Part shown: positions 19,076-28,370 of the stretch, one piece after another
Layout: each line of letters begins with the position of its first letter
Numbering within the stretch: position 1 is the first letter of the stretch
Source: Curvibacter sp.
Lineage (GTDB): Bacteria; Pseudomonadota; Gammaproteobacteria; Burkholderiales; Burkholderiaceae_C
Assembly: GCA_020248905.1 (NCBI GenBank)
Contig: JADCGR010000016.1
Coordinates: forward strand, 25,964 to 89,963
Direction: 5' to 3'
DNA length: 64,000 bases
The notes under the pieces: generated by a model
Told to the model about the DNA's origin: nothing
Database searches by the model: none
Seen by the model: only the letters and a program-made list of their open reading frames with translations
Position numbers and translations under genes: made by a program

Positions 19076-19996
19076 TCACTTCGTCGTCGACAGTTCGCCC
19101 GGGCTGCCTTCGGCGACATGGCCGGGCTTGCAGGTGAGCAAGAGGATGAGCAGCGTGAGCACATAGGGCACGATGTTGAAGAGGTGGTAGCCCCAGTTGA
19201 TGCCCACCGACTGCAGGGCCGGCCCGATAGCGCCCGCCCCGCCAAACAGGGCGGCGGCCAGCACACAGCGCAAAGGGCTCCAGCGCGCGAAGATGACCAG
19301 GGCCACGGCGATCAGACCCTGGCCGCTGGAGATGCCCTCGTTCCAGCTTCCCGGGTAGAACAGCGTGAGGGATGCGCCGCCCAGACCCGCGACGGCGCCG
19401 CCAGCGGTGGTGGCGGCGATGCGGATGCCGCCCACGGGATAACCCAGCGCACGCGCCGCCAGCGACGAGTCCCCCGCCAGCCGCACCAGCAAGCCCCAGC
19501 GCGTGCGCGCAAAAGCCCACCACAGCAGCACGGCCAGCAACAGCCCCACAGGCAACAGCGCATTGATCGACAGCGCGGCCCGGATGGCGGGTATCTCGCT
19601 CCAGTTGCCCAGCGGGATGGCCGGGATCTGCGGCGCCTGCGGCTGGATCAGTGCCTTGCCGAAGAAGAACGCCAGGCCCATGCCCAACAGCATCAGCGCG
19701 ATGCCCGTGGCCACGTCGTTCACGCGCGGCAGCGTGCAAAGCAGGCCGTGCAGCAGCGCCAGCAGTGCGCCCGCCACAGCGCCGGTCAGCACCCCGAGCC
19801 AGGCCGAGCCGCTGAGGTAAGCCCCACCAAAAGCGGCCATGGCCGAGAGCACCAGCACCCCCTCCAGACCCAGGTTGATACGACCTGATTTCTCGGTCAG
19901 GCACTCACCCAGGCTCACAAACAGGAAGGGCACGCCCACGCGCAGCATGCCGCCAACGACGCCGGCAAACAGCGTGAGCCAGAGTTCGGCGTTCAT
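19076..19996 (-). CDS. ABC transporter permease (BMP-linked, nucleoside type)
   Basis: LTEKSGRINLGLEGVLVLSAMAAFGG is typical of BMP-family permeases. Confidence 0.9.
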   Translation of the reverse strand: MNAELWLTLFAGVVGGMLRVGVPFLFVSLGECLTEKSGRINLGLEGVLVLSAMAAFGGAYLSGSAWLGVLTGAVAGALLALLHGLLCTLPRVNDVATGIALMLLGMGLAFFFGKALIQPQAPQIPAIPLGNWSEIPAIRAALSINALLPVGLLLAVLLWWAFARTRWGLLVRLAGDSSLAARALGYPVGGIRIAATTAGGAVAGLGGASLTLFYPGSWNEGISSGQGLIAVALVIFARWSPLRCVLAAALFGGAGAIGPALQSVGINWGYHLFNIVPYVLTLLILLLTCKPGHVAEGSPGELSTTK

Positions 19997-21072
19997 GGCG
20001 TACGGCTCCCCTCAGGCACGGCAGACTGTTGCAGCAGGCGGCGGCCCAGCGCGCGCCAGTCCTGCGCGCGCAGCGCTTCGCTCGCCAGGATGAGTACGAA
20101 GGCCATGCCCTGCAGCACCAGCACCGAGGCGTCGGGCAGGCCCAGTCGGCGCTGCAGCAGGCTACCCGCCGCAGCGAACCCACCGAAAAGAATGGCCACC
20201 GGAATCACGGCCAGCGGCTGGTGCCGCGCAATGAAGGACACCAGGATGCCCGCGTAGCCATAGCCGGCAATCAGCGCAGCATTGGCACTGGTGTGCACGG
20301 CCGCCACCTCCACAGCCCCTGCCAGGCCGGCACAGGCACCGCCCAGCGCACAGGCCAGCACGATGAGGCGCGAGGCCGGCAAGCCGACCAGTTGCGCAGC
20401 GCGCGGATTGCCGCCCACCACGCGCAGCGCAAAGCCGCCCGCCGTCCAGCGCAGCAACAGGCCCAGCCCGAGGCAGGCAAGTACGCCGATCAACAGGCCC
20501 CAATGCACATCGCTGCCCGCCATGCCACCGATGCGTAGGCCTTCGGCCAGCGTGGGTGTGGACGGTTTGTTGAGGCTGGCCGGGTCGCGCAGCGGCCCTT
20601 CGACCAAATGCCGGAACAGCCCCAGCGCAACATAGGCCAGCAGCAGACTGCTGATGGTTTCGTTGACGCCGCGGTACTGGCGCAGATAGCCCGACAGCGC
20701 AATCCAGGCCGCGCCAGCGGCAGCACCGGCCAGGCATAGCGCGGCTGTGCCCACCGCATTGGCCGGCAAGGGGAGCAGCAGGGGCAGCGCCGCACAGGCG
20801 AGGCCACCGAGCACCAGTGCGCCCTCGCCGCCGATCACGATGAGGCCGGCACGCGCCGCAATGGCCACGCACAGGGCAGTAAGCATGAGGGGTGCCGCGC
20901 GCTGCAGCGTGTTCTGCCAGGCAAAACTGCCGCCGAAAGCTCCCTTGAACAGCAGGGCCCAGACCTCCATCGGGCTCACCCCGGCCGTGAGCCAAGCGAA
21001 CAGCCCGAAAAGCAGCAGCGCGGCGGCAATGGCGCCCACCGGCAGCAGCAGATCTTCGAGCGTGTTGTGCAT
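19993..21072 (-). CDS. ABC transporter permease (BMP-linked, nucleoside type)
   Basis: Multi-TM; RAGLIVIGGEGALVLGGL, GGNPRAAQLVGL; 4-bp overlap with the next gene. Confidence 0.9.
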   Translation of the reverse strand: MHNTLEDLLLPVGAIAAALLLFGLFAWLTAGVSPMEVWALLFKGAFGGSFAWQNTLQRAAPLMLTALCVAIAARAGLIVIGGEGALVLGGLACAALPLLLPLPANAVGTAALCLAGAAAGAAWIALSGYLRQYRGVNETISSLLLAYVALGLFRHLVEGPLRDPASLNKPSTPTLAEGLRIGGMAGSDVHWGLLIGVLACLGLGLLLRWTAGGFALRVVGGNPRAAQLVGLPASRLIVLACALGGACAGLAGAVEVAAVHTSANAALIAGYGYAGILVSFIARHQPLAVIPVAILFGGFAAAGSLLQRRLGLPDASVLVLQGMAFVLILASEALRAQDWRALGRRLLQQSAVPEGSRTP

Positions 21073-21134
21073 GACTCAAACTCCTTTCAAGTTTCGTGCC
21101 CGAAGGTCAGCAAGCTCGGCGTGAAGTGCCTTCA

Positions 21135-21230
21135 GGCGGGGGCGACCGCGGCACCGGCTCCGCCGGGCCGCTGGTGGCGTCCCCTCCCCGGCACGAGGGA
21201 GGGGAAGGCGGCGCAGCCGACCCAGGGGTG
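21135..21230. repeat. GC-rich intergenic repeat, copy 2
   Basis: GGCGACCGCGGCACCGGCTCCGCCGGGCCGCTGGTGGCGTCCCC...GGGGAAGGCGGCGCAGCCGACCCAGGGG, near match to copy at 16701-16782. Confidence 0.75.
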
Positions 21231-21235
21231 GGACC

Positions 21236-22354
21236 TCAAATACTCCCGATCACGCCCTCGACGAGGTAGTTCATACCTTCGAGCTCCAGCGCAGTCTGCT
21301 TGTAGCTGGTGCCTGCGGCAATCACGGTCTTGCCCTTGTTGTCCTTGAGCGCGCCCTTGAAGATGTCGAAGCTGCCGGTCAGCATGCGCGCCTTCACGGC
21401 GTCGGCGGCCTTGCGGGCGGCCTCCGGCACCTTGGGGCCATAGGCCGATGTCTTCACATAACCGTCCTTGAGGCCGCCACGCAGGAAGTTGGGATGCGGC
21501 TTGCCGCTGGCGGCCGCCTCGACGACGGTCTTGTAGGCGGTGAGCCAGTTCCATTCGGCGCCCGTGAGGTAGGCGTCGGGGGCCAGCCTGGCCTGGCTGG
21601 CGTGGTAGCCGCAGACCATCTTGCCGCGCTTGGCTGCGGTTTCGACGATGACCTTGGGGCCGTCCACGTGCATGGTGAACACATCCACGCCCTGGTCGGC
21701 CAGGCTGTTGGTGGCCTCGGCTTCCTTGACCGGCATGGACCAATCGCCCGTGAAGATCACGCTGGTGGTGATGCCCGGCTTGACCGAGCGCGCACCCATG
21801 GTGAAGGCGTTGATGTTGCGCAGCACCTGCGGGATGGGCTTGGCCGCGATGAAGCCGATCTTGCCGCTCTTGCTCATGTGGCCGGCGATCACGCCATTGA
21901 GGTACTGGCACTCGTCGATGTAGCCAAAGAAACTGCCGACATTTTTGGGGTGCTTGCCTTCGGTCCACAGTCCGCCGCAGTGCGCGATGCGTACATTGGG
22001 GTACTTGGCGGCAATGGCCAGCACATGGGGATCGAAGTAGCCGTAGGAGGTTGGGATGAGCAGCGAGGCGCCGTCCTGCTCGATCATGCCGGCCATGGTC
22101 TTCTGCACGGCGGCGGTCTCGGGCACGTTTTCTTCTTCGACCACTTTCACGCCGGGCATCTTCTTGAGCTCGGCCGCCGCCTGGGCCTGGGCCTGGTTGT
22201 AGCCGTAGTCGTCGCGCGGGCCGACGTAGATGATGCCCACGGTGATGGGCTTCTGGGCGCGGGCGATGCCGGCATAAGACCCCAGCGTGCCGGCGGCGCC
22301 GAGGGCGGCCAGGGACATGAGGGTCTCGCGACGATTGAAGTGCTTGGTGCGCAT
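21236..22354 (-). CDS. BMP family ABC transporter substrate-binding protein
   Basis: ITVGIIYVGPRDDYGYNQAQAQAAAEL...GYIDECQYLNGVIAGHMSKSGKIGFIAAKPIPQVLRNINAF, BMP/PnrA-like. Confidence 0.93.
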   Translation of the reverse strand: MRTKHFNRRETLMSLAALGAAGTLGSYAGIARAQKPITVGIIYVGPRDDYGYNQAQAQAAAELKKMPGVKVVEEENVPETAAVQKTMAGMIEQDGASLLIPTSYGYFDPHVLAIAAKYPNVRIAHCGGLWTEGKHPKNVGSFFGYIDECQYLNGVIAGHMSKSGKIGFIAAKPIPQVLRNINAFTMGARSVKPGITTSVIFTGDWSMPVKEAEATNSLADQGVDVFTMHVDGPKVIVETAAKRGKMVCGYHASQARLAPDAYLTGAEWNWLTAYKTVVEAAASGKPHPNFLRGGLKDGYVKTSAYGPKVPEAARKAADAVKARMLTGSFDIFKGALKDNKGKTVIAAGTSYKQTALELEGMNYLVEGVIGSI

Positions 22355-22411
22355 AGTGAAGCTCCTAGACGTGGGTTGGGAAAGATCGAAAGCGGGCAGG
22401 GAAAAAGCGGT

Positions 22412-22804
22412 TCAGGCGACAGGCGGCTGCAGCAGGCTCACGTGTGCGGCCACAACGCGCCAGCCTTGCGGCGTGCGTAGCCAGGTCTGGCTCTGGCGGC
22501 CGGTGCGGTTGCTGCCCTCGCGCTGGAACTCGATGTTGGCGGTGGCGTAGTCCGCGCCGTAGGTGGTGATGACGGTGCGCAGCACCGTGCGCGCCAGGCC
22601 CTGTGCGGGTCGGCCTGCGCGGAAGGCCTGGATCTCGTCGTAGCCGTAGAGGTTTTCGGTCACGCCGTAACGCAGGGTGTGCGGGCTGTTCCAGAACAGT
22701 TCGTCGAGCACGGCCACGTCATTGCTCACCAGCGCCTGCTCGTAGCGGGCGAAGACGGCCGTGACCTCGGCGAGCACGTCGGGGCGGTTGATGTCCAGGC
22801 TCAT
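22412..22804 (-). CDS. AtzH/HpxZ-like NTF2-fold protein (DUF3225)
   Basis: [38 protein letters not shown]...[23 protein letters not shown]. Confidence 0.88.
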   Translation of the reverse strand: MSLDINRPDVLAEVTAVFARYEQALVSNDVAVLDELFWNSPHTLRYGVTENLYGYDEIQAFRAGRPAQGLARTVLRTVITTYGADYATANIEFQREGSNRTGRQSQTWLRTPQGWRVVAAHVSLLQPPVA

Positions 22805-22818
22805 GGCAATTTCCTTGA

Positions 22819-24219
22819 TCAGAAGTTCACAGGGCGAACGCCGGCCACCCCGGCGTCACTGAGCATCTGGGCCGCGCGCAGGGCCAGATCTTCGCGCCAG
22901 GGCGCGGCAATCAGCTGCACACCGATGGGCAGGGCACTGCCCTGCGGCCATAGGGGTGCCGCCGCCACGGGACAGCCGGCAAAGGAGATGGGTTGGGTGA
23001 GCAGGCCCATGGCCGGACGGCTCGGGTGGCGCGTGCCGTTGACGTCCAGCCACTCGTTACCGATCACGGGCGCGCTGACGGGCGTGGACGCGGCAATCAG
23101 CACGTCCCAGTGCTGGAACAGCGCGTTGACCCGGTCGCGGTAGATGCGGCGGTAACGCTGCGCGCGCAGGTACCAGGCGGCGGGCTGCACGGCACCGGCA
23201 ATGAAGCGGTCCACCGAGAGCGGCTCAAAGTCCTGCGGGCGCGTGCGCAGGTCGTCCAGATGCAGGTTGCCGCCTTCGCTGGCGGTGATGATGAAGGCGG
23301 CCGTGCGGCCCAGATGTGGATCGGGCCAGATCACATCGGGCTGCGCGCCCAGCGTGCAGGCCGCCAGCGCCACCACCTCGCGCGCGGGCGCGGTGGCGTT
23401 GTCATGGAAGTAGCCCCCCAGCACGCCAATGCGCAGGCCCCGCACGCCGCGCTGCAGCTGCGTGCCCACGGGCTGCACGCGCAGAGCGTGGCAGCCCGGG
23501 TCCAGCGGATCGGGCGTCTGCAGCGCGTCATAGGCCAGGGCAAGACCGGCCACGGAGCTGGCAAACGGGCCCAAGTGGTCGATGCTGTGCACGAAGGGGT
23601 AGCTGCCGCGACGCGACAGCCGGCCAAAGGTGGGCTTGAGACCCCAGACCCCGCACAGCGACGCGGGCACCCGGATGGAGCCATTGGTGTCCGAGCCCAG
23701 TGAGAGCGGCACCTGCGCGGCGGCCACGGCAGCGGCCGAGCCGCCCGAGGAGCCGCCCGCGATGCGCGTGAGGTCATGCGGGTTGTGCGTGGGGCCGTCG
23801 TGGGTGTTCTCGGTGGTGAAGCCGTAGGCGTACTCATCCATGTTCAGGCCGCCCAGCAGCACCGCGCCCGCCGACTGCATCTGGCTCACGAGCACCGCGT
23901 CTGCCGTGGCCGGTGGGGCCGAGCGGTTGATCCTGGAGCCAGCGCGGGTGGGCAGACCTTGGATATCGAACAGGTTCTTGACGGCATAGGGCACACCGGC
24001 CAGCGGGGGCAGCACCTCGCCGCGCGCACGGCGCGCATCGATGGCATCGGCCTCGCGCTGCGCGCGAGTAAAGGTGCGGTCGGTGAAGGCGTTGACGCGT
24101 GCGTCGGTGGCCTCGACGCGGGCCACGCAGTCGGCCAGGACCTCGCGCGCACTGAAGTCACCGCGGGCCACACCCGTGGCCAGGGCCACGGTGTCGAGCT
24201 GGTGCAGCGCGGCGCTCAT
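22819..24219 (-). CDS. atzE: AtzE/HpxY family amidohydrolase (1-carboxybiuret hydrolase-like)
   Basis: Amidase signature: [51 protein letters not shown]; paired with an AtzG-like gene. Confidence 0.85.
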   Translation of the reverse strand: MSAALHQLDTVALATGVARGDFSAREVLADCVARVEATDARVNAFTDRTFTRAQREADAIDARRARGEVLPPLAGVPYAVKNLFDIQGLPTRAGSRINRSAPPATADAVLVSQMQSAGAVLLGGLNMDEYAYGFTTENTHDGPTHNPHDLTRIAGGSSGGSAAAVAAAQVPLSLGSDTNGSIRVPASLCGVWGLKPTFGRLSRRGSYPFVHSIDHLGPFASSVAGLALAYDALQTPDPLDPGCHALRVQPVGTQLQRGVRGLRIGVLGGYFHDNATAPAREVVALAACTLGAQPDVIWPDPHLGRTAAFIITASEGGNLHLDDLRTRPQDFEPLSVDRFIAGAVQPAAWYLRAQRYRRIYRDRVNALFQHWDVLIAASTPVSAPVIGNEWLDVNGTRHPSRPAMGLLTQPISFAGCPVAAAPLWPQGSALPIGVQLIAAPWREDLALRAAQMLSDAGVAGVRPVNF

Positions 24220-24434
24220 GACTGCGACGCCGCATCGGCGGCAGGGAAAGGCGCGGGGCGGTAGACCTCGGCGAGCTCGTCGTGGGCAGCCAGGGGCACA
24301 CTGTCGAGCAGCTTGACCATGCCCAGCGTACGGCCCAGGTGCAGGGCCACGCGGGCATCGCGCTCGGGATCGGGCGCAAAACCCAGCGCGGTGCAGGTGG
24401 CGCGCACGTAGCTCAGGGTCTGGGTCTCATCCAC
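24216..24434 (-). CDS. atzG: AtzG/HpxX-like small subunit (DUF4089, GatC-like)
   Basis: GTG start; VDETQTLSYVRATCTALGFAPDPERDARVALHLGRTLGMVKLLDSVPLAAHDELAEVYRPAPF; ATGA overlap with downstream amidase. Confidence 0.8.
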   Translation of the reverse strand: MDETQTLSYVRATCTALGFAPDPERDARVALHLGRTLGMVKLLDSVPLAAHDELAEVYRPAPFPAADAASQS

Positions 24435-24447
24435 GGACTTGTTCTCC

Positions 24448-25440
24448 TCAGAATTCAGGCAATGCGGCATGGAAGTGACAGGCCACCTCGCGACCAGGCC
24501 CGCTGGCTGCAAGCGCGGGGACCTCGCTGGCGCAGCGGGCCTGCCCGAGCGGGCAGCGGCCTTCAAAGCCGCAGCGTCCGGGCAGCGCAGTGCCACCCAT
24601 CTGGATAGGGCTTTGTGCCTCGCCGGGCAGCAGGTGCTGGGTGACATCGCGGCCGGCGCCGGGGATGGAGGCGATCAGGGCACGTGTGTAGGGATGGCGG
24701 GGATGGGCGAAGACCTCGGCGGCCGGGCCGCTCTCGACCACGCGGCCCAGGTACATGACGAGCACACGGTCGCAGAGCAGGCGCACCACGTTGAGATCGT
24801 GCGAAACGAAGAGAAAGCTCATGCCGAGCTCGCGCTTGAGCTCGGCCAGCAGCTTGAGGATGATGACCTGCACGGAGACGTCAAGCGCTGCAGTCGGCTC
24901 GTCGAGCACCAGCAGGCGGGGCCGCAGCACGGCCGCACGCGCAATGCCCACGCGCGCCTTCTGCCCGCCCGAGAGCTGGTGCGCAAAGCGCGCGAGCAAC
25001 TCGTGCGGCAAGCCGGTGAGTGTGGCGATCTCTTCCACCCGCTGCCGCAGCTGCGCGGCATCACGCACACCGGCCAGCAGGCGCAGCGGCTCGGCGATGG
25101 TGTCAAAAGCGCTGTAGCGCGGGTTCAGGCTGTCGTGCGCGTCCTGAAACACCATCTGCACCTGCGCGCGTGCTGCATGTTCATGCATGCGTCGCGGCTC
25201 GATCAGCCCGAGGTCCGCGCCCTCGAAGCGGATCTGGCCGTCGGTGGGTGCCAGGGTGCGCGTGAGCAGGCGCACCAGGGTGGACTTGCCGCAACCCGAT
25301 TCGCCCACCAGGCCCACGGTCTCGCCGCTTTCGACCTTGAAGGTTACGCCGTCCACGGCATGCAGCAGGCCAGCGCCCTGCGGCGTCTTGATCGGGAAGC
25401 GCTTGGCGAGATCGATGACGTCGAGCAAAGGGCGGCTCAT
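24448..25440 (-). CDS. Oligopeptide/dipeptide-type ABC transporter ATP-binding protein (DppF-like)
   Basis: GLVGESGCGKSTLVRLLTRTLAPTDG, SGGQKARVGIARA, HPYTRALIASIPG. Confidence 0.92.
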   Translation of the reverse strand: MSRPLLDVIDLAKRFPIKTPQGAGLLHAVDGVTFKVESGETVGLVGESGCGKSTLVRLLTRTLAPTDGQIRFEGADLGLIEPRRMHEHAARAQVQMVFQDAHDSLNPRYSAFDTIAEPLRLLAGVRDAAQLRQRVEEIATLTGLPHELLARFAHQLSGGQKARVGIARAAVLRPRLLVLDEPTAALDVSVQVIILKLLAELKRELGMSFLFVSHDLNVVRLLCDRVLVMYLGRVVESGPAAEVFAHPRHPYTRALIASIPGAGRDVTQHLLPGEAQSPIQMGGTALPGRCGFEGRCPLGQARCASEVPALAASGPGREVACHFHAALPEF

Positions 25441-26447
25441 ACGGAAGACTCCGGTGCACCGGCGCCGACCAGGCCCGGGCGGTGGCAGCGCACGACATGG
25501 CTGCCGTCCTTGACCACGGGTAGGGGCGCCTCGCAGGCTGCGCTGCGCTGCTCGCAGCGCAGCGCAAAGCGGCAGGCCGGCAGATCGGCACGGCGCAGAT
25601 CGGGCAGGCTGCCCGGGATGGCGTTCAGATCGGCCAGCGCGCCGCGACCGACCAGCGTGGCGCCGATCAGCTGGCGGGTGTAGGGGTGCTGCGGTGAGCC
25701 AAACAGCGTCTCGGTGGGGGCCGACTCGACGACGTGGCCAGCGTGCATGACGACGATACGGTCGCACTGCTCACGCGCCAGGCCCAGGTCGTGCGTGATG
25801 AGCAGGGTGGACATGCCGCGCCCGTCATGGGCGTTGCTTGCCTTCTCGCGGATCAGACGCATGATGGCGGCCTGGGTGGTGACGTCCAGTCCGGTGGTGG
25901 GTTCGTCGGCAATCAGCAGCTTGGGACCACAGGCCAGCGCCAGCGCGATCATGATGCGCTGGCACAGGCCACCCGAAAGCTCGAAGGGATAGGCGTGGTA
26001 GCGGCGCGCCGGATCGGGAATCTTCATTTCCGCCAGGCAGGCAATGGCGCGCTCGCGGCGCTCGTGCGAGCGCACAGTGGTGTGGCAGGCCAGCACGTCC
26101 TCGATCTGATGCCCGACCTTGCGGATGGGGTTGAGCGCGACCTTGGGGTTCTGGAAGATCATCGAGACCTCGCGGCCGCGCACGGCCTGCAGGTCGTGCT
26201 CTGACGCGGCCAGCAGGTCAAGGCCGTCGAAGCGGGCCGAGCCGCGGGTGATGCGTGCCGCCGCGTCCGACAGGCCGAGGATGGCATAGGACAGCACGCT
26301 CTTGCCCGAGCCGGACTCCCCCACCAGGCCCACGGTTTCGCCGCGGGCGATGGCCAACGTCACGTCCTCGAGCGCATGCACCGTGCCGCCACGGGTGCGG
26401 AACTGCAGCGAGAGATCGCGGATGTCGAGCAGCAGCGGCGTGGTCAT
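25437..26447 (-). CDS. Oligopeptide/dipeptide-type ABC transporter ATP-binding protein (DppD-like)
   Basis: GLVGESGSGKSVLSYAILGL, SMIFQNPKVALNPIRKVG, HPYTRQLIGA. Confidence 0.92.
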   Translation of the reverse strand: MTTPLLLDIRDLSLQFRTRGGTVHALEDVTLAIARGETVGLVGESGSGKSVLSYAILGLSDAAARITRGSARFDGLDLLAASEHDLQAVRGREVSMIFQNPKVALNPIRKVGHQIEDVLACHTTVRSHERRERAIACLAEMKIPDPARRYHAYPFELSGGLCQRIMIALALACGPKLLIADEPTTGLDVTTQAAIMRLIREKASNAHDGRGMSTLLITHDLGLAREQCDRIVVMHAGHVVESAPTETLFGSPQHPYTRQLIGATLVGRGALADLNAIPGSLPDLRRADLPACRFALRCEQRSAACEAPLPVVKDGSHVVRCHRPGLVGAGAPESSV

Positions 26448-27337
26448 GTGCGCCTCCGCGGGTCGATGAGATCGCGCAGACCGTCACCGAGCAGGTTGAA
26501 GGTAAAGACCGCCATCATGAGCGCGGTACCCGGGAAGAGCGCGATCCACCACTCGCCCGAGATGATGTAGCTTGCGCCTTCCGCGACCATGATGCCCCAC
26601 TCGGCGGCAGGTGGCGTGACGCCCAGGCCGATGAAGGACAGGCCCGCCGCATTGAGGATGGCCCAGCCCATATTGAGGGAGATCTGGACCATCATAGGCG
26701 GCAGCGCGTTGGGGATGAGGTGCACAAACAGGATGCGCGCGTCGCTGTTGCCGGCCAGCCGCGCGGCCTCGACGAAGCCGGCCTCGCGGCGCACGTTGAC
26801 CTCGGTACGCGCCACGCGGATGTAGAAGGGCAGATTCACAACGGCCGTGGCCACGATGATATTGAACACCGTGTTGCCCAGGGCCGCGACGATGCCCATG
26901 GCCAGAACAAAGAGCGGGAAGCTCATCACCATGTCGCAAAGGCGGATGACGATGCGGTCGATCCAGCCGCCGTAGTAACCAGCCGCTGCACCGATCAGGC
27001 CGCCAATGACAAAGGACGCGGCCACCGCCGTGATGGCGATGGTGAAATCGATACGCGTGGCGACCACCACGCGCGAGAGGATATCCCGGCCCAGTGCGTC
27101 GGTGCCGAACCAGTTGGCTGCGCTGGGTGGCGACAGCGCCGGTCCCACATTGCTTGCCATGGGGTCGTAGGGCACCAACGATTGTCCGAACAGGGCAATG
27201 AGCACAAAGAGCAGGAACATCACCGCCGAGACCAGCGTGAAGGGGTTGTCGGACAGCACGTAGCGAGCATGTGCCCACCAGGACTTCTGCGCCGACGGCG
27301 GGCGCGTGGGCGCGGGGGTGGCAGGGGTAGCGTTCAT
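26444..27337 (-). CDS. ABC transporter permease (DppC-like)
   Basis: NWFGTDALGRDILSRVVVATRIDFTIAITAV, FVEAARLAGNSDARILFVHLIPNALPPMMV. Confidence 0.92.
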   Translation of the reverse strand: MNATPATPAPTRPPSAQKSWWAHARYVLSDNPFTLVSAVMFLLFVLIALFGQSLVPYDPMASNVGPALSPPSAANWFGTDALGRDILSRVVVATRIDFTIAITAVAASFVIGGLIGAAAGYYGGWIDRIVIRLCDMVMSFPLFVLAMGIVAALGNTVFNIIVATAVVNLPFYIRVARTEVNVRREAGFVEAARLAGNSDARILFVHLIPNALPPMMVQISLNMGWAILNAAGLSFIGLGVTPPAAEWGIMVAEGASYIISGEWWIALFPGTALMMAVFTFNLLGDGLRDLIDPRRRT

Positions 27338-27344
27338 GAGGCGT

Positions 27345-28358
27345 CTAGCTTCCGAGTCGCACACGCGGGTCGATCACCACGTAGAGCAGGTCGATGCACA
27401 GGTTGAGCAGGGTGTAGAGCACGGCCATGGTAAGCACGAAACCTTGCACGGGTGCGTAGTCGTTGGCAATCAGCGCTTCCAGCGCAAAGGCGCCGACGCC
27501 GGGCCAGGCGAAGACTTTCTCGACGATGACACTCATACCCAGCAGGAAAGAAAACACCATGCCCATGGTGGTCACCACGGGCAGCATGGCGTTGCGAAAA
27601 GCGTAGCGCACCAGCACCGTGGTGCTGGACAGGCCGGAGGCGCGCGCCGTGCGCACGAAGTCTGCTGACAGCACGGCCAGCATGGACGCACGCGTCATGC
27701 GGGCCAGCGGCGCCAGCACGAAGATGCCCAGCGTGAGCACGGGCAGGATCATCTGCTTGAGACAGGCGATGAACAGCTTCACATCCCCCGCGAGCAGGCT
27801 GTCCACGCTGTACAGGCCCGTGATCGCCGCAGGCGCGCTGAGGTAGGGATCGAGGCGGCCCAGCGGCGAAGGCGACCAGCCCAGCAGATAGTAGAAGACG
27901 TAGACCAACAGCAGGCCGGTGAAGAAGGTGGGCAGGGACACCCCCGCCGTCGTGACGATGCGGCAGAGATGATCGACCCAGGAGTTGGGATGCCGGGCCG
28001 CAGCAATTCCCAGGGGCACGGCGATCAGCACGGCAAAGACCAGCGAGGCCAGCACCAGCTCCAGCGAGGCGGGCAGGCGCGTGAGCAGTTCCTCGCGCAC
28101 GGGCAGGCCGCTGGAGAGGGCCTGGCCCAGGTCGCCCCGCGCCAGGTCCTTGAGGTAGATCCAGAATTGCTCGGGCATGCTTCGGTTGAGCCCGAGCTTC
28201 TCACGCACCTGCTCCACCGCCTCCTGCGATCCCGCCGGGCCGGCAAAGAACGCTGCCGGATCGCCCGGCAGCGCCCGCGTGAGCACGAAGGTGATGACCA
28301 CGATGCCCAGCAGATTGGGCAGCGCGCCGAGCAGGCGTTTGGCGATCCGCAGCAGCAT
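27345..28358 (-). CDS. ABC transporter permease (DppB-like)
   Basis: FVLTRALPGDPAAFFAG, ADFVRTARASGLSSTTVLVRYAFRNAMLPVVT. Confidence 0.92.
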   Translation of the reverse strand: MLLRIAKRLLGALPNLLGIVVITFVLTRALPGDPAAFFAGPAGSQEAVEQVREKLGLNRSMPEQFWIYLKDLARGDLGQALSSGLPVREELLTRLPASLELVLASLVFAVLIAVPLGIAAARHPNSWVDHLCRIVTTAGVSLPTFFTGLLLVYVFYYLLGWSPSPLGRLDPYLSAPAAITGLYSVDSLLAGDVKLFIACLKQMILPVLTLGIFVLAPLARMTRASMLAVLSADFVRTARASGLSSTTVLVRYAFRNAMLPVVTTMGMVFSFLLGMSVIVEKVFAWPGVGAFALEALIANDYAPVQGFVLTMAVLYTLLNLCIDLLYVVIDPRVRLGS

Positions 28359-28370
28359 GGGCTTGGACGC

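Noticed and set aside
18086-19888. 600-aa plus-strand ORF across ABC and biuH genes
   Set aside because: Shadow ORF, Arg/Gln/His-rich, crosses several well-supported minus-strand genes
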